Shown: positions 53,816 to 63,774, counted from the first letter of the stretch. The stretch: DNA of 64,000 nucleotides from DATFNV01 sp963827935 (GCA_963827935.1 CAWHCN010000004.1:186001-250000); one strand, 5' to 3'. The notes: a model not told the origin generated them from the sequence alone. Numbers and translations are program-made.

Positions 53816-54377
53816 ATGGCCGAATCCATAGAGCAACTGACGGACGAGCAACTCCTGAAAATCTGTCTTACCGACGAGCAGGAGGCGTGGCCGGAGCTGC
53901 GCCGGCGCCATGCCCCAGCGCTGGCCCGGTTTATTGCGCACCTGCTCCACGGCCAGAAGAGCGCGGCGCTGCCGCGCCGACGACCTGGCGGAACTCGTGC
54001 TGGAATCGCTGCTCGAAGGGAAGCGGGCCCGGCTGCGCCGCTTCGATCCGGACCGCGCTTCCTTCCCGGCGTACCTGCGCCTGCTGGCCGTGCAAGCGGT
54101 GCAGCTCGAGTGCCGGCAGAACAAGCGCCGCCGCCAGGGGGAATCCGCACTCGGTCCGCTCGATCCCGCGGACACCTGGGCCGACGATGCCGCCACGGTG
54201 CTGCTGCGCCAGGAATTCGTCGCCTCCCTGACGCCCCTGGAGCAGACATATTGCCGCCAGGAACTGCTCGGCGAGACCGTTCCGGGCGGACCGTACGAGT
54301 TTTCCGCGAAGCAAGGATACAACCTGAGTCAGCGCATCCTCAAGATGCTAAAGGAGTTCTGTAAAAAACAAAGGTAG
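53816..54377 (+). CDS. ECF-like sigma factor (frame break)
   Basis: ~187 aa from ATG at 53816 (MAESIEQLTDEQLLKICLTD). The region 2-like helices are EEAWPELRRRHAPALARFI-like. After a frame change near 53975 comes DDLAELVLESLLEGKRARLR, then DRASFPAYLRLLAVQAVQLE. The region 4-like part LTPLEQTYCRQELLGE and YNLSQRILKMLKEF is weak. Divergent planctomycete sigma type; first gene of the MauE/12-Cys cassette. Confidence 0.7.
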
Positions 54378-54537
54378 CCGGCGCGGGGGATTCAGGAAAG
54401 TTCCACAAAAGCGACGGGAAGCATAAGTAAAAGCGGCCTAGGGGCGCATTATACCTTGTAGCGGCGGTCGAGGTGTAACGGCATTGCATGATCGGGTAAT
54501 CGCAGCGCTTGCTCGGCCGTCAGGGGCATTGCGATCC

Positions 54538-55392
54538 ATGCTCAAATTCTGGCTAAGCCGTGGCGCGACGCACACCCTGCTCTTGAGGGTGTTGGGCGTC
54601 GTGCTGCTCGTAGCCGCGGGCCTGAAGGGGTACGAGTTGTCGTTCGACCCCCTCGCTGACGATTCTTTTCTCGCCTCGCCCCGCCTACAAATCGCCGTGA
54701 TAGATGGTGAAATACTCCTGGGGCTCTGGCTACTCAGCGGGTTAGCGAGGCGCGGCGCCTGGATGGCGGCCCTCGGCTTCTTCATCGCCGTGGCGGGCCT
54801 CAGCCTGTACATGGCACTGGCCGGCCAATCATCGTGCGGCTGCTTCGGGCGTGTCACGGTCAACCCGTGGCTGAGCTTCGCCTTCGATGGCGTGGCGGTC
54901 GCCGCGCTGATGATCTGGCGCCCACTGCCTTCCCAGGAAACGCCGGCCGTCTGGTTGCGGGGAGTGCTGCGAACCGGCCTCGCGACGGCGGTTTTCCTCA
55001 CCCTGATCGGCGGCGCATTTCTGCTGGCCTTCGACGACCCGGCCGCCGCCCTGGCCCGGTTACGCGGTGAAGTGATCGCCGTTGAGCCGAATGTCAGTCA
55101 AGTCGGTGATGGCGTACCGCAGGAACAGCGCCAGTTTGCCGTCCAATTGACAAATCACGGGGGACGGCCCGTCCGCATTCTCGGCGGCACGACGACCTGT
55201 TCGTGTATCGCCACGGAAGACTTGCCAATCACCGTGCCGGCCGGCGAGTCCCGCTCCATCGCAGTAAGCGTCAGGTTCTCGGGCGGGGCCGGACGCTTCC
55301 AGCACAGCTTTATCTTTTACACCGACGACGAGAAGCAGCCGGTGGTCACGGCCCGCTTCGCCGGGCGCGTGATCGAACCGCCTTCGCCCTGA
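54538..55392 (+). CDS. MauE/DoxX-like membrane domain fused to a DUF1573 domain
   Basis: 284 aa from ATG at 54538. Residues 1-150 hold four membrane helices with AGQSSCGCFGRVTVNPW, the Cys-rich loop of MauE-type redox membrane proteins. Residues 175-284 are an extracytoplasmic DUF1573 immunoglobulin-like domain with TTTCSCIATEDLP. MauE proteins help disulfide formation in methylamine dehydrogenase. Here the adjacent genes encode 12-Cys secreted peptides, a fitting client. Confidence 0.8.
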   Translation: MLKFWLSRGATHTLLLRVLGVVLLVAAGLKGYELSFDPLADDSFLASPRLQIAVIDGEILLGLWLLSGLARRGAWMAALGFFIAVAGLSLYMALAGQSSCGCFGRVTVNPWLSFAFDGVAVAALMIWRPLPSQETPAVWLRGVLRTGLATAVFLTLIGGAFLLAFDDPAAALARLRGEVIAVEPNVSQVGDGVPQEQRQFAVQLTNHGGRPVRILGGTTTCSCIATEDLPITVPAGESRSIAVSVRFSGGAGRFQHSFIFYTDDEKQPVVTARFAGRVIEPPSP

Positions 55393-55475
55393 CTAAAGCA
55401 GGTGGTCGGCCATCACGTCGCTCCTCACGGGCAGGGGCGGGACGGCCGGGCAGCCCATAAAGGGAGGACCATACG

Positions 55476-55777
55476 GTGACACGCTTTCAGGAAACCTCAA
55501 GTTGGCTGCTGAGCAGCCTGGGCCTGGCACTCCTGGTGTGCAGCCTGATGCTGGTGCCCCAGAATGCATCGTGCAAACTCTCCCACCGGCGGTATGCGAG
55601 GGAATATCTTGCAACTACGACGCTTGCACCACCTACTTCCAGCTGAACGGATCGTGCCCGAACGCCTGCGCGGCGGGCAGTGATGTGTATTGCAGATGTA
55701 TTACGGCACCCCCGCTCTGCGGCGGCTGTACGTGTCAGAAAAACCCTGCAGAAGACATCTGTGATTGCCACTCGTAG
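55476..55777 (+). CDS. Secreted 12-cysteine peptide, copy 1 (frame break)
   Basis: GTG start at 55476 after AGGGAGGA. A signal peptide like that of copy 2 (TRFQETSSWLLSSLGLALLV), then a one-base deletion near 55569. The mature part has 12 Cys in the order C-x4-C-x4-C-x9-C-x3-C, CRC, CGGCTC and CDC, ending DICDCHS. The same cysteine pattern is found in the intact copy 2, so the shift may be an error or recent loss. Confidence 0.75.
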
Positions 55778-56067
55778 TCAGTCGCCGTTCGCGCTCCGAG
55801 CCTGTTTCCGGTCGGTGAGAACCTAGAGGGGTGGGCGGGAACCAGCGATTCTGTCGCCGCGCAGTGTGGATAGCCACTCCATAAGGCGAGCGGCAGGAGA
55901 TGGCCTACCCTCGGAGGGAAGGGCGTTGCTGGGCAAACTCGCCACACCCCCCCTCGCAACATCGGTGCATGAGGGAGGACAAGTGCTGCCCGTCGCCTAA
56001 TAGCAGGGAAATGCACGGTGGAGCAAGCACTAAACACCGCTCGCGCCCGTGATTTGCTTCGCCACGG

Positions 56068-56178
56068 GCGGGGGGGGCGGGCCTTCCGGCACAGCTTCAT
56101 CCTGGCCACCGACAACGCGAGGCAGCCCGTGGTCGCGGCCCGGGTTCGCCCAGGGCGTGATCGAGCCCCCTTCACCCT
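56068..56178 (+). pseudogene. Fragment of a second DUF1573 C-terminus
   Basis: The translated RAFRHSFILATDNARQPVV matches the end of the 54538 gene (GRFQHSFIFYTDDEKQPVV), with a frame change at its end. No start or upstream domain. It is the leading edge of a tandem duplication whose trailing edge is peptide copy 2. Confidence 0.75.
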
Positions 56179-56274
56179 GAGCGAGGTAAGTAGCGGGCCG
56201 TCGCGGCGCTCCTCACGGACAGGGGCGGGGCGGCCGGGCAGGTGGCCTTGTAGGTCACAAGGGAGGATAACACA

Positions 56275-56577
56275 GTGACACGCTTTCAGGACACCTCAAG
56301 TTGGCTACTCAGCAGCCTGGGCCTTGCACTACTGCTGTGCAGCCTAATGCTGGTGCCGCAGAACGTATCCGCCCAAACCATCCCCCCGGCGGCACCGTGC
56401 GCCGGAATAGCGTGCAACTTCAACGCTTGCACCATCTACTTCATCCAGAACGGATCGTGCCCGAACGCCTGCACGGCTGGGTCTGAGGTGTATTGTAGGT
56501 GTCTTACTGCTCCCCCCCTGTGCGGCGGCTGTACGTGCAGCAAGAACCCTGCAGAGGACATATGTGATTGCAGCTAA
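56275..56577 (+). CDS. Secreted 12-cysteine peptide, copy 2
   Basis: 100 aa, GTG start after GGGAGGA. Signal peptide TRFQDTSSWLLSSLGLALLL ending near VSAQ. The mature ~67-aa peptide has 12 Cys, enough for six disulfides: CAGIACNFNACTIYF, GSCPNACTAG, YCRCLTAPPLCGGCTC, DICDCS. Family not recognised. The even, clustered cysteines and export signal suggest a knotted extracellular peptide folded with help of the MauE-like protein. Confidence 0.8.
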   Translation: MTRFQDTSSWLLSSLGLALLLCSLMLVPQNVSAQTIPPAAPCAGIACNFNACTIYFIQNGSCPNACTAGSEVYCRCLTAPPLCGGCTCSKNPAEDICDCS

Positions 56578-56818
56578 TAGGCAGCCCACGTTACCGGGCC
56601 TTCTTCTGGTCCGTAAGGAACCGGAACGGTTACGGGCGAAGCCAGAATCTCTGGGCCGACGGTGCGCGTACACGCAGCAGTAGAAGGGACATGTCACCGC
56701 GGAGCATGCACACTGATCCGATTCTGATCGCCCCTAGCTCCGCCAGGCGTGGGCGTTTCCCATCCTTCTTTCGCTTCCGCATGCGAATGCGAGACAGTGC
56801 TTATTGGGGGTCGTGACG

Positions 56819-57865
56819 ATGTGCTTCCGGATTGCCTTCTTCGCAGGGTTTGCCATCGTCCTAGCATTGCCCGGGGTCAATGGGCAAGGGCGCTCTTTAG
56901 CACAAGACGATGCCTCCTGGAGAGAGCGGTTTCTCGCGGAAGCCCCCCTCGCATGGGAGAACTATCGCACGCGTGCAAAACGCCTCCAGGGGACGGTCGA
57001 AAGGACAACCGTTCGTTTGGACCACGAAAGAAAAGTGATGAGTAGAAGTCACTTTGAGATAAAGCAAAGGGACGGGTGTGCCTTATGGTTCGCTCAGGAT
57101 CTGGGTGAGGGCGACCCGCCGTCCGAGGTGGGAACGGTCGGTGGGATCAATCGCGACTATGGCTTTGAGTTGCGGCGGCAGAATGCTGCCGTGCCATGGT
57201 TCGTGCGCCACCTTGTTACGGATCTCCATGATGGGATGAAATTCGAGCAAGGTACTCATCCTAGCGAGGCGGTCCCACTGTGGACGACCTGTGCAACGAC
57301 CTTCATGATGATACCCAAAGGCAAAGAGATCGACATCAAAGATCCCGGCTTTGCGCTGAAGCGCGTTACGCCCGTTCCACGAGACGATGGCCAAGCGGTC
57401 AGAGTCGAATTCAACTACCGGAACGCCGACAAGCGCGGGGTACCGGTTGTCGAAGGGTGGGTCCTGTACGACCCCCAGCACTTCTGGGTGATCCGCGAAT
57501 ATGAGCTGGAGCTCGAATGGCCTTCGGTACAAGGTTCCAAGGTGACGGCGGCAGTGAATTACGTATACAAGGAGAGCGCAGATGGGTTCCCGATCCCCAA
57601 GCGAGTTACTACGACAACTAAAAGCCCAACAAGCGGCTCACATATTGAGTCTCAGCGTGAATTTGAGTTGAAGGAAGCAGATGTGGCGGAGCGTGACTTC
57701 ACCCTTTCGGCGTTTGGTCTGACGGAGCCCGGCGGCCTAAAGAAACCGACCCGGTGGTATCTTTGGGCCGCGATTCTCGGTATCGTGTGCTTGAGCGGGG
57801 GGGCCCTGTTCTACTGGCGAACGCGCGGAACCCGCCGCCCTGCATCCACCGCCCAGAGGGGCTAG
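56819..57865 (+). CDS. Secreted, C-terminally membrane-anchored protein of unknown function
   Basis: ~348 aa; ATG at 56819 (an in-frame GTG lies at 56813). Signal peptide CFRIAFFAGFAIVLALPGV. The large domain (NYRTRAKRLQGTVERTTVRL ... VEGWVLYDPQHFWVIREYEL) is beta-rich and LolA/LolB-like in feel. A C-terminal membrane helix (LWAAILGIVCLSGGALFYW) and Arg-rich tail follow. GC is lower than in neighbours. Belongs to the 12-Cys cassette by position. Confidence 0.7.
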   Translation: MCFRIAFFAGFAIVLALPGVNGQGRSLAQDDASWRERFLAEAPLAWENYRTRAKRLQGTVERTTVRLDHERKVMSRSHFEIKQRDGCALWFAQDLGEGDPPSEVGTVGGINRDYGFELRRQNAAVPWFVRHLVTDLHDGMKFEQGTHPSEAVPLWTTCATTFMMIPKGKEIDIKDPGFALKRVTPVPRDDGQAVRVEFNYRNADKRGVPVVEGWVLYDPQHFWVIREYELELEWPSVQGSKVTAAVNYVYKESADGFPIPKRVTTTTKSPTSGSHIESQREFELKEADVAERDFTLSAFGLTEPGGLKKPTRWYLWAAILGIVCLSGGALFYWRTRGTRRPASTAQRG

Positions 57866-57890
57866 GCAGCTTTCGAGAGCAGGCCTTGCA

Positions 57891-58349
57891 ATGGTCAGCC
57901 GCACCTTGTCTGTGTTCTTCCTGACGCTGGCGCTGGGGGCTTCTCTCGGCGCGTCATACCTCTACTTCCGGCCGCCTATCGCGGAGCCGGGGCTGGTGGT
58001 GGAGGAGCCCGCCCGTGTCTACAGCGATTTGGCTGCGGGGCATGTGCATGAGATCGAGTTCCGCGTCCACAACCGTACCAGCCAGACGCTGCGGGTCGTC
58101 GGAGCCGACGGAGTGGCCGGCGATGGCGAATGCCTGACCTGAATATCTGATAATTGTAGCTTCCGGGTGAAGCAGCCGTTGCCAATGGATGTTCCTGCCC
58201 AGAGCACTGTGAGCCTTTTGTGTGTTGTGATAGTGCCCAAGCCGGGTCCGTTTGAGGCTTCTGTGCCCCTTTACCTGGATGATGGATGCGTTAGTGAGCT
58301 AATTCTTTCCGTCCAAGGGGAAGCTAGGTCGCCGCCTTCCGGCAACTGA
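57891..58349 (+). pseudogene. DUF1573-like secreted protein interrupted by TGA
   Basis: MVSRTLSVFFLTLALGASLG is a membrane anchor, then ARVYSDLAAGHVHEIEFRVH begins a DUF1573-like domain. An in-frame TGA at 58140-58142 follows GDGECLT. The same frame resumes with ISDNCSFRVKQPLPMDVPAQ and ends SVQGEARSPPSGN. Nonsense mutation or sequence error; two Cys flank the stop. Confidence 0.7.
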
Positions 58350-58373
58350 CCCTCCGAGGCTGACAGAGGTGTC

Positions 58374-60236
58374 ATGGCTACGCGCCTGGCCTGTGTTGTG
58401 CTATTTGCCCTACATGGCGCTCTCGCACTCGACGCCCTCCGCCAACAGAACATAGTCGTAGATGAAGGCGGCCATCTCCTGTCCGGGCTGCTGGCGTTAG
58501 AGGAGGGAAGATTCGACTATTACTGCGTCAATCCGCCCCTCGTGAAGGTGTTGACTGCGCTTCCAGTGGCCGCCGCCCAGCCGACGCTGCCCAGTTCGGT
58601 CCGATGGGGTGTTACCACGAATTGGGCGAGACCGCTCGATCAATTCATGCGCAAACCAGGGCAGCTATCAAGAGGTCATGACCGAGGGGTCGCTACGTGC
58701 TGGTCGCGCTCTCGGTCCTGACCGGGTGCCTGGTTTATCGCTGGAGCGCGGAATTGTTCGGTCGGTCCGCTGGCCTGGTGGGCCTGTCTTTATGGACGTT
58801 CTGCCCCAGCGTCCTCTCCTGGGCTGGCGTTTGCACTGTAGACCTGGGTGCAACGGCGTTCGCGCTGGGGGCAGCCTATGCCCTGCGCCGTTACTTTCGA
58901 CATCCTGATTGGCTGACGTGTTCACTCGCGGGCGTAGCGCTCGGGTTAGCGCAGCTCTGCAAGTTCTCGCTCCTGATCCTCTATCCCGTGTTCCTGGCGG
59001 CAGCGCTTACCGCCTGGTGGCAAGACCGGAGGTCGGCCGATGGCCCCGGCGTGGTGGCCCGGGTGCTCCAATTGGCGCTAATGATGACCGTCAGCGCGTT
59101 GGCCATTAACGTGGGGTACGGCTTTCAGGGAACGGGCCAGCGTCTGGGCTCGTTCCTCTTCCGGAGCGCCGCCTTCAAGCAGTATCTCGGGGGGCCGTTG
59201 GATCGATCTGCGTGGGTGGCCCGCGTCCCGGTGCCGCTGCCCGAATTCTACCTCCGGGGGATCGATGAGCAGAAGTATCAGGCCGAACTGCACTCACCGG
59301 CGTACCTCCGTGGCGAGTGGCGCGAGAATGGGTGGTGGTATTTCTACTTGTATGCCGTTGCCGTCAAAGCGCCGCTGGGAACGTTGTTCTTGGGCGGGCT
59401 CGCCGTTTGGCTGGCCTGGCGAGGGGGACGGTTCCGCGGTGCGGTGCAGGACGAGGTTCTCTTATGGCTCCCCGCGGGCGCCGTGTTCCTACTCCTGAGC
59501 ACCCAAATGCGGGACCAGTTTTCCGCGGTACGCTACGTGCTGCCCGCGTTTCCTTTTCTGTTCATCGCCGTAAGCCGGGTCGGGATTCTGCTGGAAAACG
59601 GGGGAAGGCGCTCGCCAACGTCCACAATGGCCCGCATCGCACCTCGGCCATTCTCGGCGGCATCGCTGTCCTCATGGCGCTCGGCGGCAACGCCATCTCC
59701 GTCCTGAGGAATCACCCCTTTCACCTGTCTTATTTCAATGAATTGGCGGGCGGCGCCGACCGGGGCTGGGAACACCTGATCGAGGCGAACATGGACTGGG
59801 GGCAGGATTTGCTCTCCCTCAAGCGCTGGCTCGACCAGCATCCGGAGGCTCGGCCCGTGCGGCTTGCGTACTACGGTGGCGTCGATCCGCATCGCGCCGG
59901 CATCGACTATGAGTTGCCCCCGTCCCAGATGTCGCGGGGTTCACGGGACCGGAGCCCGGCTGGTACGCGGTCAGCGTCAATCTCGTCTGCGGCGCGCCGT
60001 TCCGAGGCTTTGACGGGCGGGGGGAAGTCGTCCCTTTCTCTCGGGCCGCTTACGGCTACTTCCGCCGCCTCACGCCGGTAGCCAAGGCCGGCTACTCCAT
60101 CTTCATCTACCACCTGACGGCGGAGGATGTCCGCCGACTGGCCGCGCAGTCCGACGGTCGTGGCGGTGGGGAGGGTGAAGCAGCAGCGCCGCGCGGGCCG
60201 GCGATTGATAGTGGACGGCTGAATACGCCACCGTGA
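58374..60236 (+). CDS. GT39-like membrane glycosyltransferase (three frame breaks)
   Basis: ~620 aa. The first loop holds NIVVDEGGHLLSGLLALEEG, with the Asp-Glu typical of PMT/ArnT GT-C enzymes. About ten membrane helices, then LRNHPFHLSYFNELAGGADR and ANMDWGQDLLSLKRWLDQHP, the conserved C-terminal block of planctomycete GT39 relatives. Frame changes near 58650, 59612 and 59935. Transfers sugar from a polyprenyl carrier outside the inner membrane. Confidence 0.75.
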
Positions 60237-60306
60237 CACGGTCGCGCAGATTCGTCGGCCGATGTGGTAGGTTTCGGGTGGTCGCTGGTACTGTAAGGAG
60301 TTGGCG

Positions 60307-61985
60307 ATGTCGCGCCGCGTGATGGCCGCCGCCCTTGGGAGGGGAATGCGTTTGTCGTCTCGCGGCGCGCGCTGGATCGGGTCGCCCTGTGCTCGAGCGC
60401 TTGCGGTGAGACTGGAGCCGGAAGACGTGGACATTAGCGAGCCGCCGACCGCCGCTGCCCCGAATCCGCTCCGCTGGACGGCACTCTTGCGCCGATCCTG
60501 CTGATCGTGGGCGTCGTCGGCTGCGCGGCCTACGCCAACCTCTCCTTCGCGGTGACCAACCCGGTCAACTATCGCTACTTCCCGCCGTTCAAGCCGCACG
60601 CTAACGCCAACACGAATAGCCACCTGGGGGCGGAGTATTACAACATCGCCCGGTCGGTGTACCGGGGCCAGGGGTTCTCCAGCCCGTTTGGGGAGAATAC
60701 CGGCCCCACGGCCTGGATGCCGCCGGTGCTGCCGGCCATCGAGGCTGGGGCCTTGTGGGCTTGCGACGGCGACAAGGATGCCGTCATGGCGGTGATGATC
60801 TTCTTCCAGGTCAGCGTGCTGATCGGGACCGGCCTCCTGGTGTGGGCGTTGGCGGGGCAGGCCAGCCGGTTGGCCGGGGCGATCGCGGCGGCGGTCTATT
60901 TCCTGTGTCTCATCGACCATTTCCGGATGTGCTTCCAGATCACACACGATTCGTGGCTGGTGCTGTTGGCGCTGGACGTGCTGGTGGCGGGCCTCTGCTG
61001 GGGTCGGCCGTGGCGGCGGCGCTGGACGGCCGCCGCCTGGGGGCTGTTCGGCGGCTTCTGTGCCCTGGTCAACCCGATGGTCGCCCTGGCCTGGGGCCTC
61101 TTCGCGCTGGTGGACGGCGTGCGGCAACGGGCCTGGACCGCGCTGGCCGTCGCCTTCCTGCTCGCGGGGCTGACATTGGTCCCCTGGGCGGTCCGCAATT
61201 ATGTCGTCTTCGGCCGCTGGGTGCCGGTCAAGTCGAACCTCGCCTACGAGTTGTACCAGTCGCAATGTCTTCAGAAGGACGGCCTGATCCAGAACCGGAC
61301 GTTTGCCAGCCACCCCTATGGGGCGGCGGGGCGCGAGCGGCTGGAGTACAACGCCCTGGGCGAGATGGCCTTTCTGGATCACAAGCGCGAGCAGTTCTGG
61401 GAATCGGTGCGGGCCGACCCGCTCGATTTCCTGGACCGCGTCGCCTGCCGTTTTCTGGGGACGACCCTGTGGTACGAGCCGTTCGACCGCGACGGCGAGG
61501 CGAAGCGGCCGTGGGTGCTGTGGTCCAGCCGGCTAACGTACCCGCTGCCGTTTTTGGGCTTCCTGGTGCTGGCCGTCAGCGCCGTCTGGTGCGGGCTGAC
61601 CCGGGTGCAGTGGGCGGTGATGGGCATATACGCGATCTACTTACTCCCTTACATCGCCGCCAGTTACTACGAACGCTACGGCGTCCCGCTGGTGGGGCTC
61701 AAGGTGCTGCTGGTGCTGTTGGCCGGGCAGCGCTTGTGGGCGCTGTGGCGGTCGCGTGCCAGGCCCGCAGCGGTGCCGACTGCGTCGAGTCCTTCTCGCC
61801 CGGCTCCCGCGGATGTGCGGCTGATACTTGGGTGGATTTTCGTCTCGTTCCCACGCTCCGCGTGGGAACGCACGCTTGGCCGCTCTGCGGCCCGAAGCCC
61901 ATACGCCGCCGATGTTCAAGCGACGCAGAGCGTCGCCACGTGCGTTCCCACGCGGAGCGTGGGAACGAGAAACCCACCCAAGTAA
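60307..61985 (+). CDS. GT-C-type membrane glycosyltransferase with a repeat-encoded tail
   Basis: N-terminus MSRRVMAAALGRGMRLSSRG; a frame change near 60490 leads into LLIVGVVGCAAYANLSF. The luminal loop NSHLGAEYYNIARSVYRGQG and GENTGPTAWMPPVLPAIEAG resembles dolichyl-mannosyltransferase-like enzymes. Ten or so membrane helices follow. The last ~50 residues (FVSFPRSAWERTLGRSA ... VPTRSVGTRNPPK) are encoded by the palindrome at 61829-61980, so the natural C-terminus has been replaced or extended. Confidence 0.75.
61829..61980. repeat. CGTTCCCACGC double palindrome
   Basis: Outer arms of ~42 bp (61829-61873, 61940-61980) surround a 66-bp centre. Each arm is itself a hairpin, CGTTCCCACGC/GCGTGGGAACG. 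Translated at the end of the preceding gene as FPRSAWERT and VPTRSVGTR, a peptide signature of this repeat type. Confidence 0.85.
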
Positions 61986-62044
61986 GAGATTCACGCCCGG
62001 CTGACGCCAAGCGGAGCGAACAATCTCGCCCAGTGGAGACTGTC

Positions 62045-62968
62045 ATGCCAGCCGCGCATTTCCTGCCTCGGCCGCGTCGCGGGGCGTTCACGCTGATCGA
62101 GCTGCTGGTGGTCATCGCCATCATCGCGGTGCTGATCGGCCTGTTGTTCCCGGCGGTGCAGCGGGCGCGCGATACGGCCGACAGCCTCCGCTGTGCCAAC
62201 AACCTGCGGCAGATCGGCCTGGCCTTGCAGACGTTTCACGGCAATTACCGCACGTTCCCCAGCAACGGCGGCTGGGACGGCAAGCAGACCATTCCCTCGC
62301 TCAGCGGGCCGCCCTTCACTCCAGAGACGCACGACTTCACCACCGGGCAGACCTACCAGTGGGGCGTGGGCGACCCGTTACTGGCGCCGCGCGACCAGAC
62401 CGGCAGCTGGGCGTTCAGCATTCTCCCCTATGTCGATCAGGAGACGATGTTCAAGCAGCGCGCCTGGTGGGCCAGCGCGGTGCCGGTCTACATGTGTCCC
62501 TCCCGGCGTGATGCCAGCTCGCTGCCGGTGGTCGCCCAGGACGATTACGGCCAGTACTGGGGCGGCGAGTGGACCTGGTCCAAGACCGACTATGCGGCCA
62601 ACAGCCGGGCATTCGACAACCGCCCGGTGTGCCGCAGCATGAGCGCCTTTCGGGATGGGCTTTCCACTACAATCCTGGTCGGTGAAAAGGCCTTCAACCC
62701 GGCCGTGGAGGGCCCCAATAGCTGGCACTGGGACGAGCCGTTCTTCCTGGGCGGGTCGAAGGGGACCTCGCGCGACGGCCTGGCCCTGCTGCGCAACGGC
62801 GCGGACATTCAGTACCACTACAAGGAAAACTGGGGCTCGCCCCATGGCAGCGGCGTCAATTTCCTGTTCGGCGACATGGCGGTTCATCAGCTCCAGCGCT
62901 CGATCGACCCGACCATCCTGGCCGCCCTTTTGACCCCGGATGGCGGCGAAACGGTGAGCGTGCCATGA
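62045..62968 (+). CDS. DUF1559 family pseudopilin-like protein
   Basis: 307 aa. The type IV pilin-like leader AFTLIELLVVIAIIAVLIG is preceded by a Pro/Arg-rich stretch (cleavage before the Phe expected). LRCANNLRQIGLALQTFHGN is the DUF1559 signature; NSWHWDEPFFLGGSKG and GVNFLFGDMAVHQLQRSID (H-X9-DG-like) are the C-terminal motif. Very expanded in planctomycetes; processed by a prepilin peptidase and exported. Confidence 0.94.
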   Translation: MPAAHFLPRPRRGAFTLIELLVVIAIIAVLIGLLFPAVQRARDTADSLRCANNLRQIGLALQTFHGNYRTFPSNGGWDGKQTIPSLSGPPFTPETHDFTTGQTYQWGVGDPLLAPRDQTGSWAFSILPYVDQETMFKQRAWWASAVPVYMCPSRRDASSLPVVAQDDYGQYWGGEWTWSKTDYAANSRAFDNRPVCRSMSAFRDGLSTTILVGEKAFNPAVEGPNSWHWDEPFFLGGSKGTSRDGLALLRNGADIQYHYKENWGSPHGSGVNFLFGDMAVHQLQRSIDPTILAALLTPDGGETVSVP

Positions 62969-63774
62969 GATTCGACCGGCGCATCGCTGCCGCTATTCTT
63001 GCTCTCCTCGCTCCCGCCCTGGGCACGGCCGGCGAGATGAAGGACGAGCTGAAGCTGGATGCGGCCCATCCCAATGTGCTGCGGACCTCGTTCGCGACCT
63101 ATGGGTACCAGCCGCAGCGCAGCGTCGTGTTCGAGAAGGGGGGCTACCGCTTCTGGCTGCCCGCGGGGGTGGCGGGCGTCGGCCAGACGGGAGTCTATTC
63201 CTATTTCTCTCTCTCCGGCGATTGCGAGGTCACGCTGGGCTTCGAGCTGCTCAACCTGCCGTCGCCGCGCGAGGGGTACGGCAGCGGCCTGGGACTGGCG
63301 TTCGACGCCGGCGACGACATCGGTCGCGCTACCTTGCAGCGCGTCGAAAAACTCAAGAACGAGAGCGGCTATATCCTGCAAATCAGCCCGGGGAAAAAAA
63401 GTCCGCTCAAGGAAGAATACCTCCTGGTGCCCAGCGCCGCCACGCGCGGCCGAATGGGACTTCGGCGGGAGAAAAAGGAGCTGGTGTTCCTGGCGTCGGA
63501 CGACCTGAAGGCGCCCCTGGTGCAGATCGGCAGCCTGGCGTTCACCGATCAGACCATTCGCGCGGTCCGCTTCTTCGCCGACCCCGGTGGCTCGCCGACG
63601 GCGGTGGACGCCCGCGTGGGTGAAATCGAAATCCGGGCCGAACAGATCACGGGCGGCGTGCCGCGTAGCGAATCGGGGCACCCGCTGCTGTGGCTGTGGA
63701 CCCTGGTCCCCGTGGCGGGGGCCGGCCTGGCGTTCTGGGGCTGGCGCCGCCAGCGCCGCCGGGCCAGCGAGTAG
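62965..63774 (+). CDS. DUF1583-like secreted protein with C-terminal membrane anchor
   Basis: 269 aa. It overlaps the DUF1559 gene by ATGA. Signal peptide MRFDRRIAAAILALLAPALG, a beta-sandwich-like domain (YRFWLPAGVAGVGQTGVYSY, GYGSGLGLAFDAGDDIGRAT, AVRFFADPGGSPTAVDARVG), then a membrane helix (LLWLWTLVPVAGAGLAFWGW) and Arg-rich end. Resembles the DUF1583 group, which often accompanies planctomycete sigma or surface genes. Confidence 0.7.
   Translation: MRFDRRIAAAILALLAPALGTAGEMKDELKLDAAHPNVLRTSFATYGYQPQRSVVFEKGGYRFWLPAGVAGVGQTGVYSYFSLSGDCEVTLGFELLNLPSPREGYGSGLGLAFDAGDDIGRATLQRVEKLKNESGYILQISPGKKSPLKEEYLLVPSAATRGRMGLRREKKELVFLASDDLKAPLVQIGSLAFTDQTIRAVRFFADPGGSPTAVDARVGEIEIRAEQITGGVPRSESGHPLLWLWTLVPVAGAGLAFWGWRRQRRRASE

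Noticed and set aside
58139..58142. Selenocysteine codon
   Set aside because: No convincing SECIS-like hairpin directly after the TGA and no selenoprotein family match.
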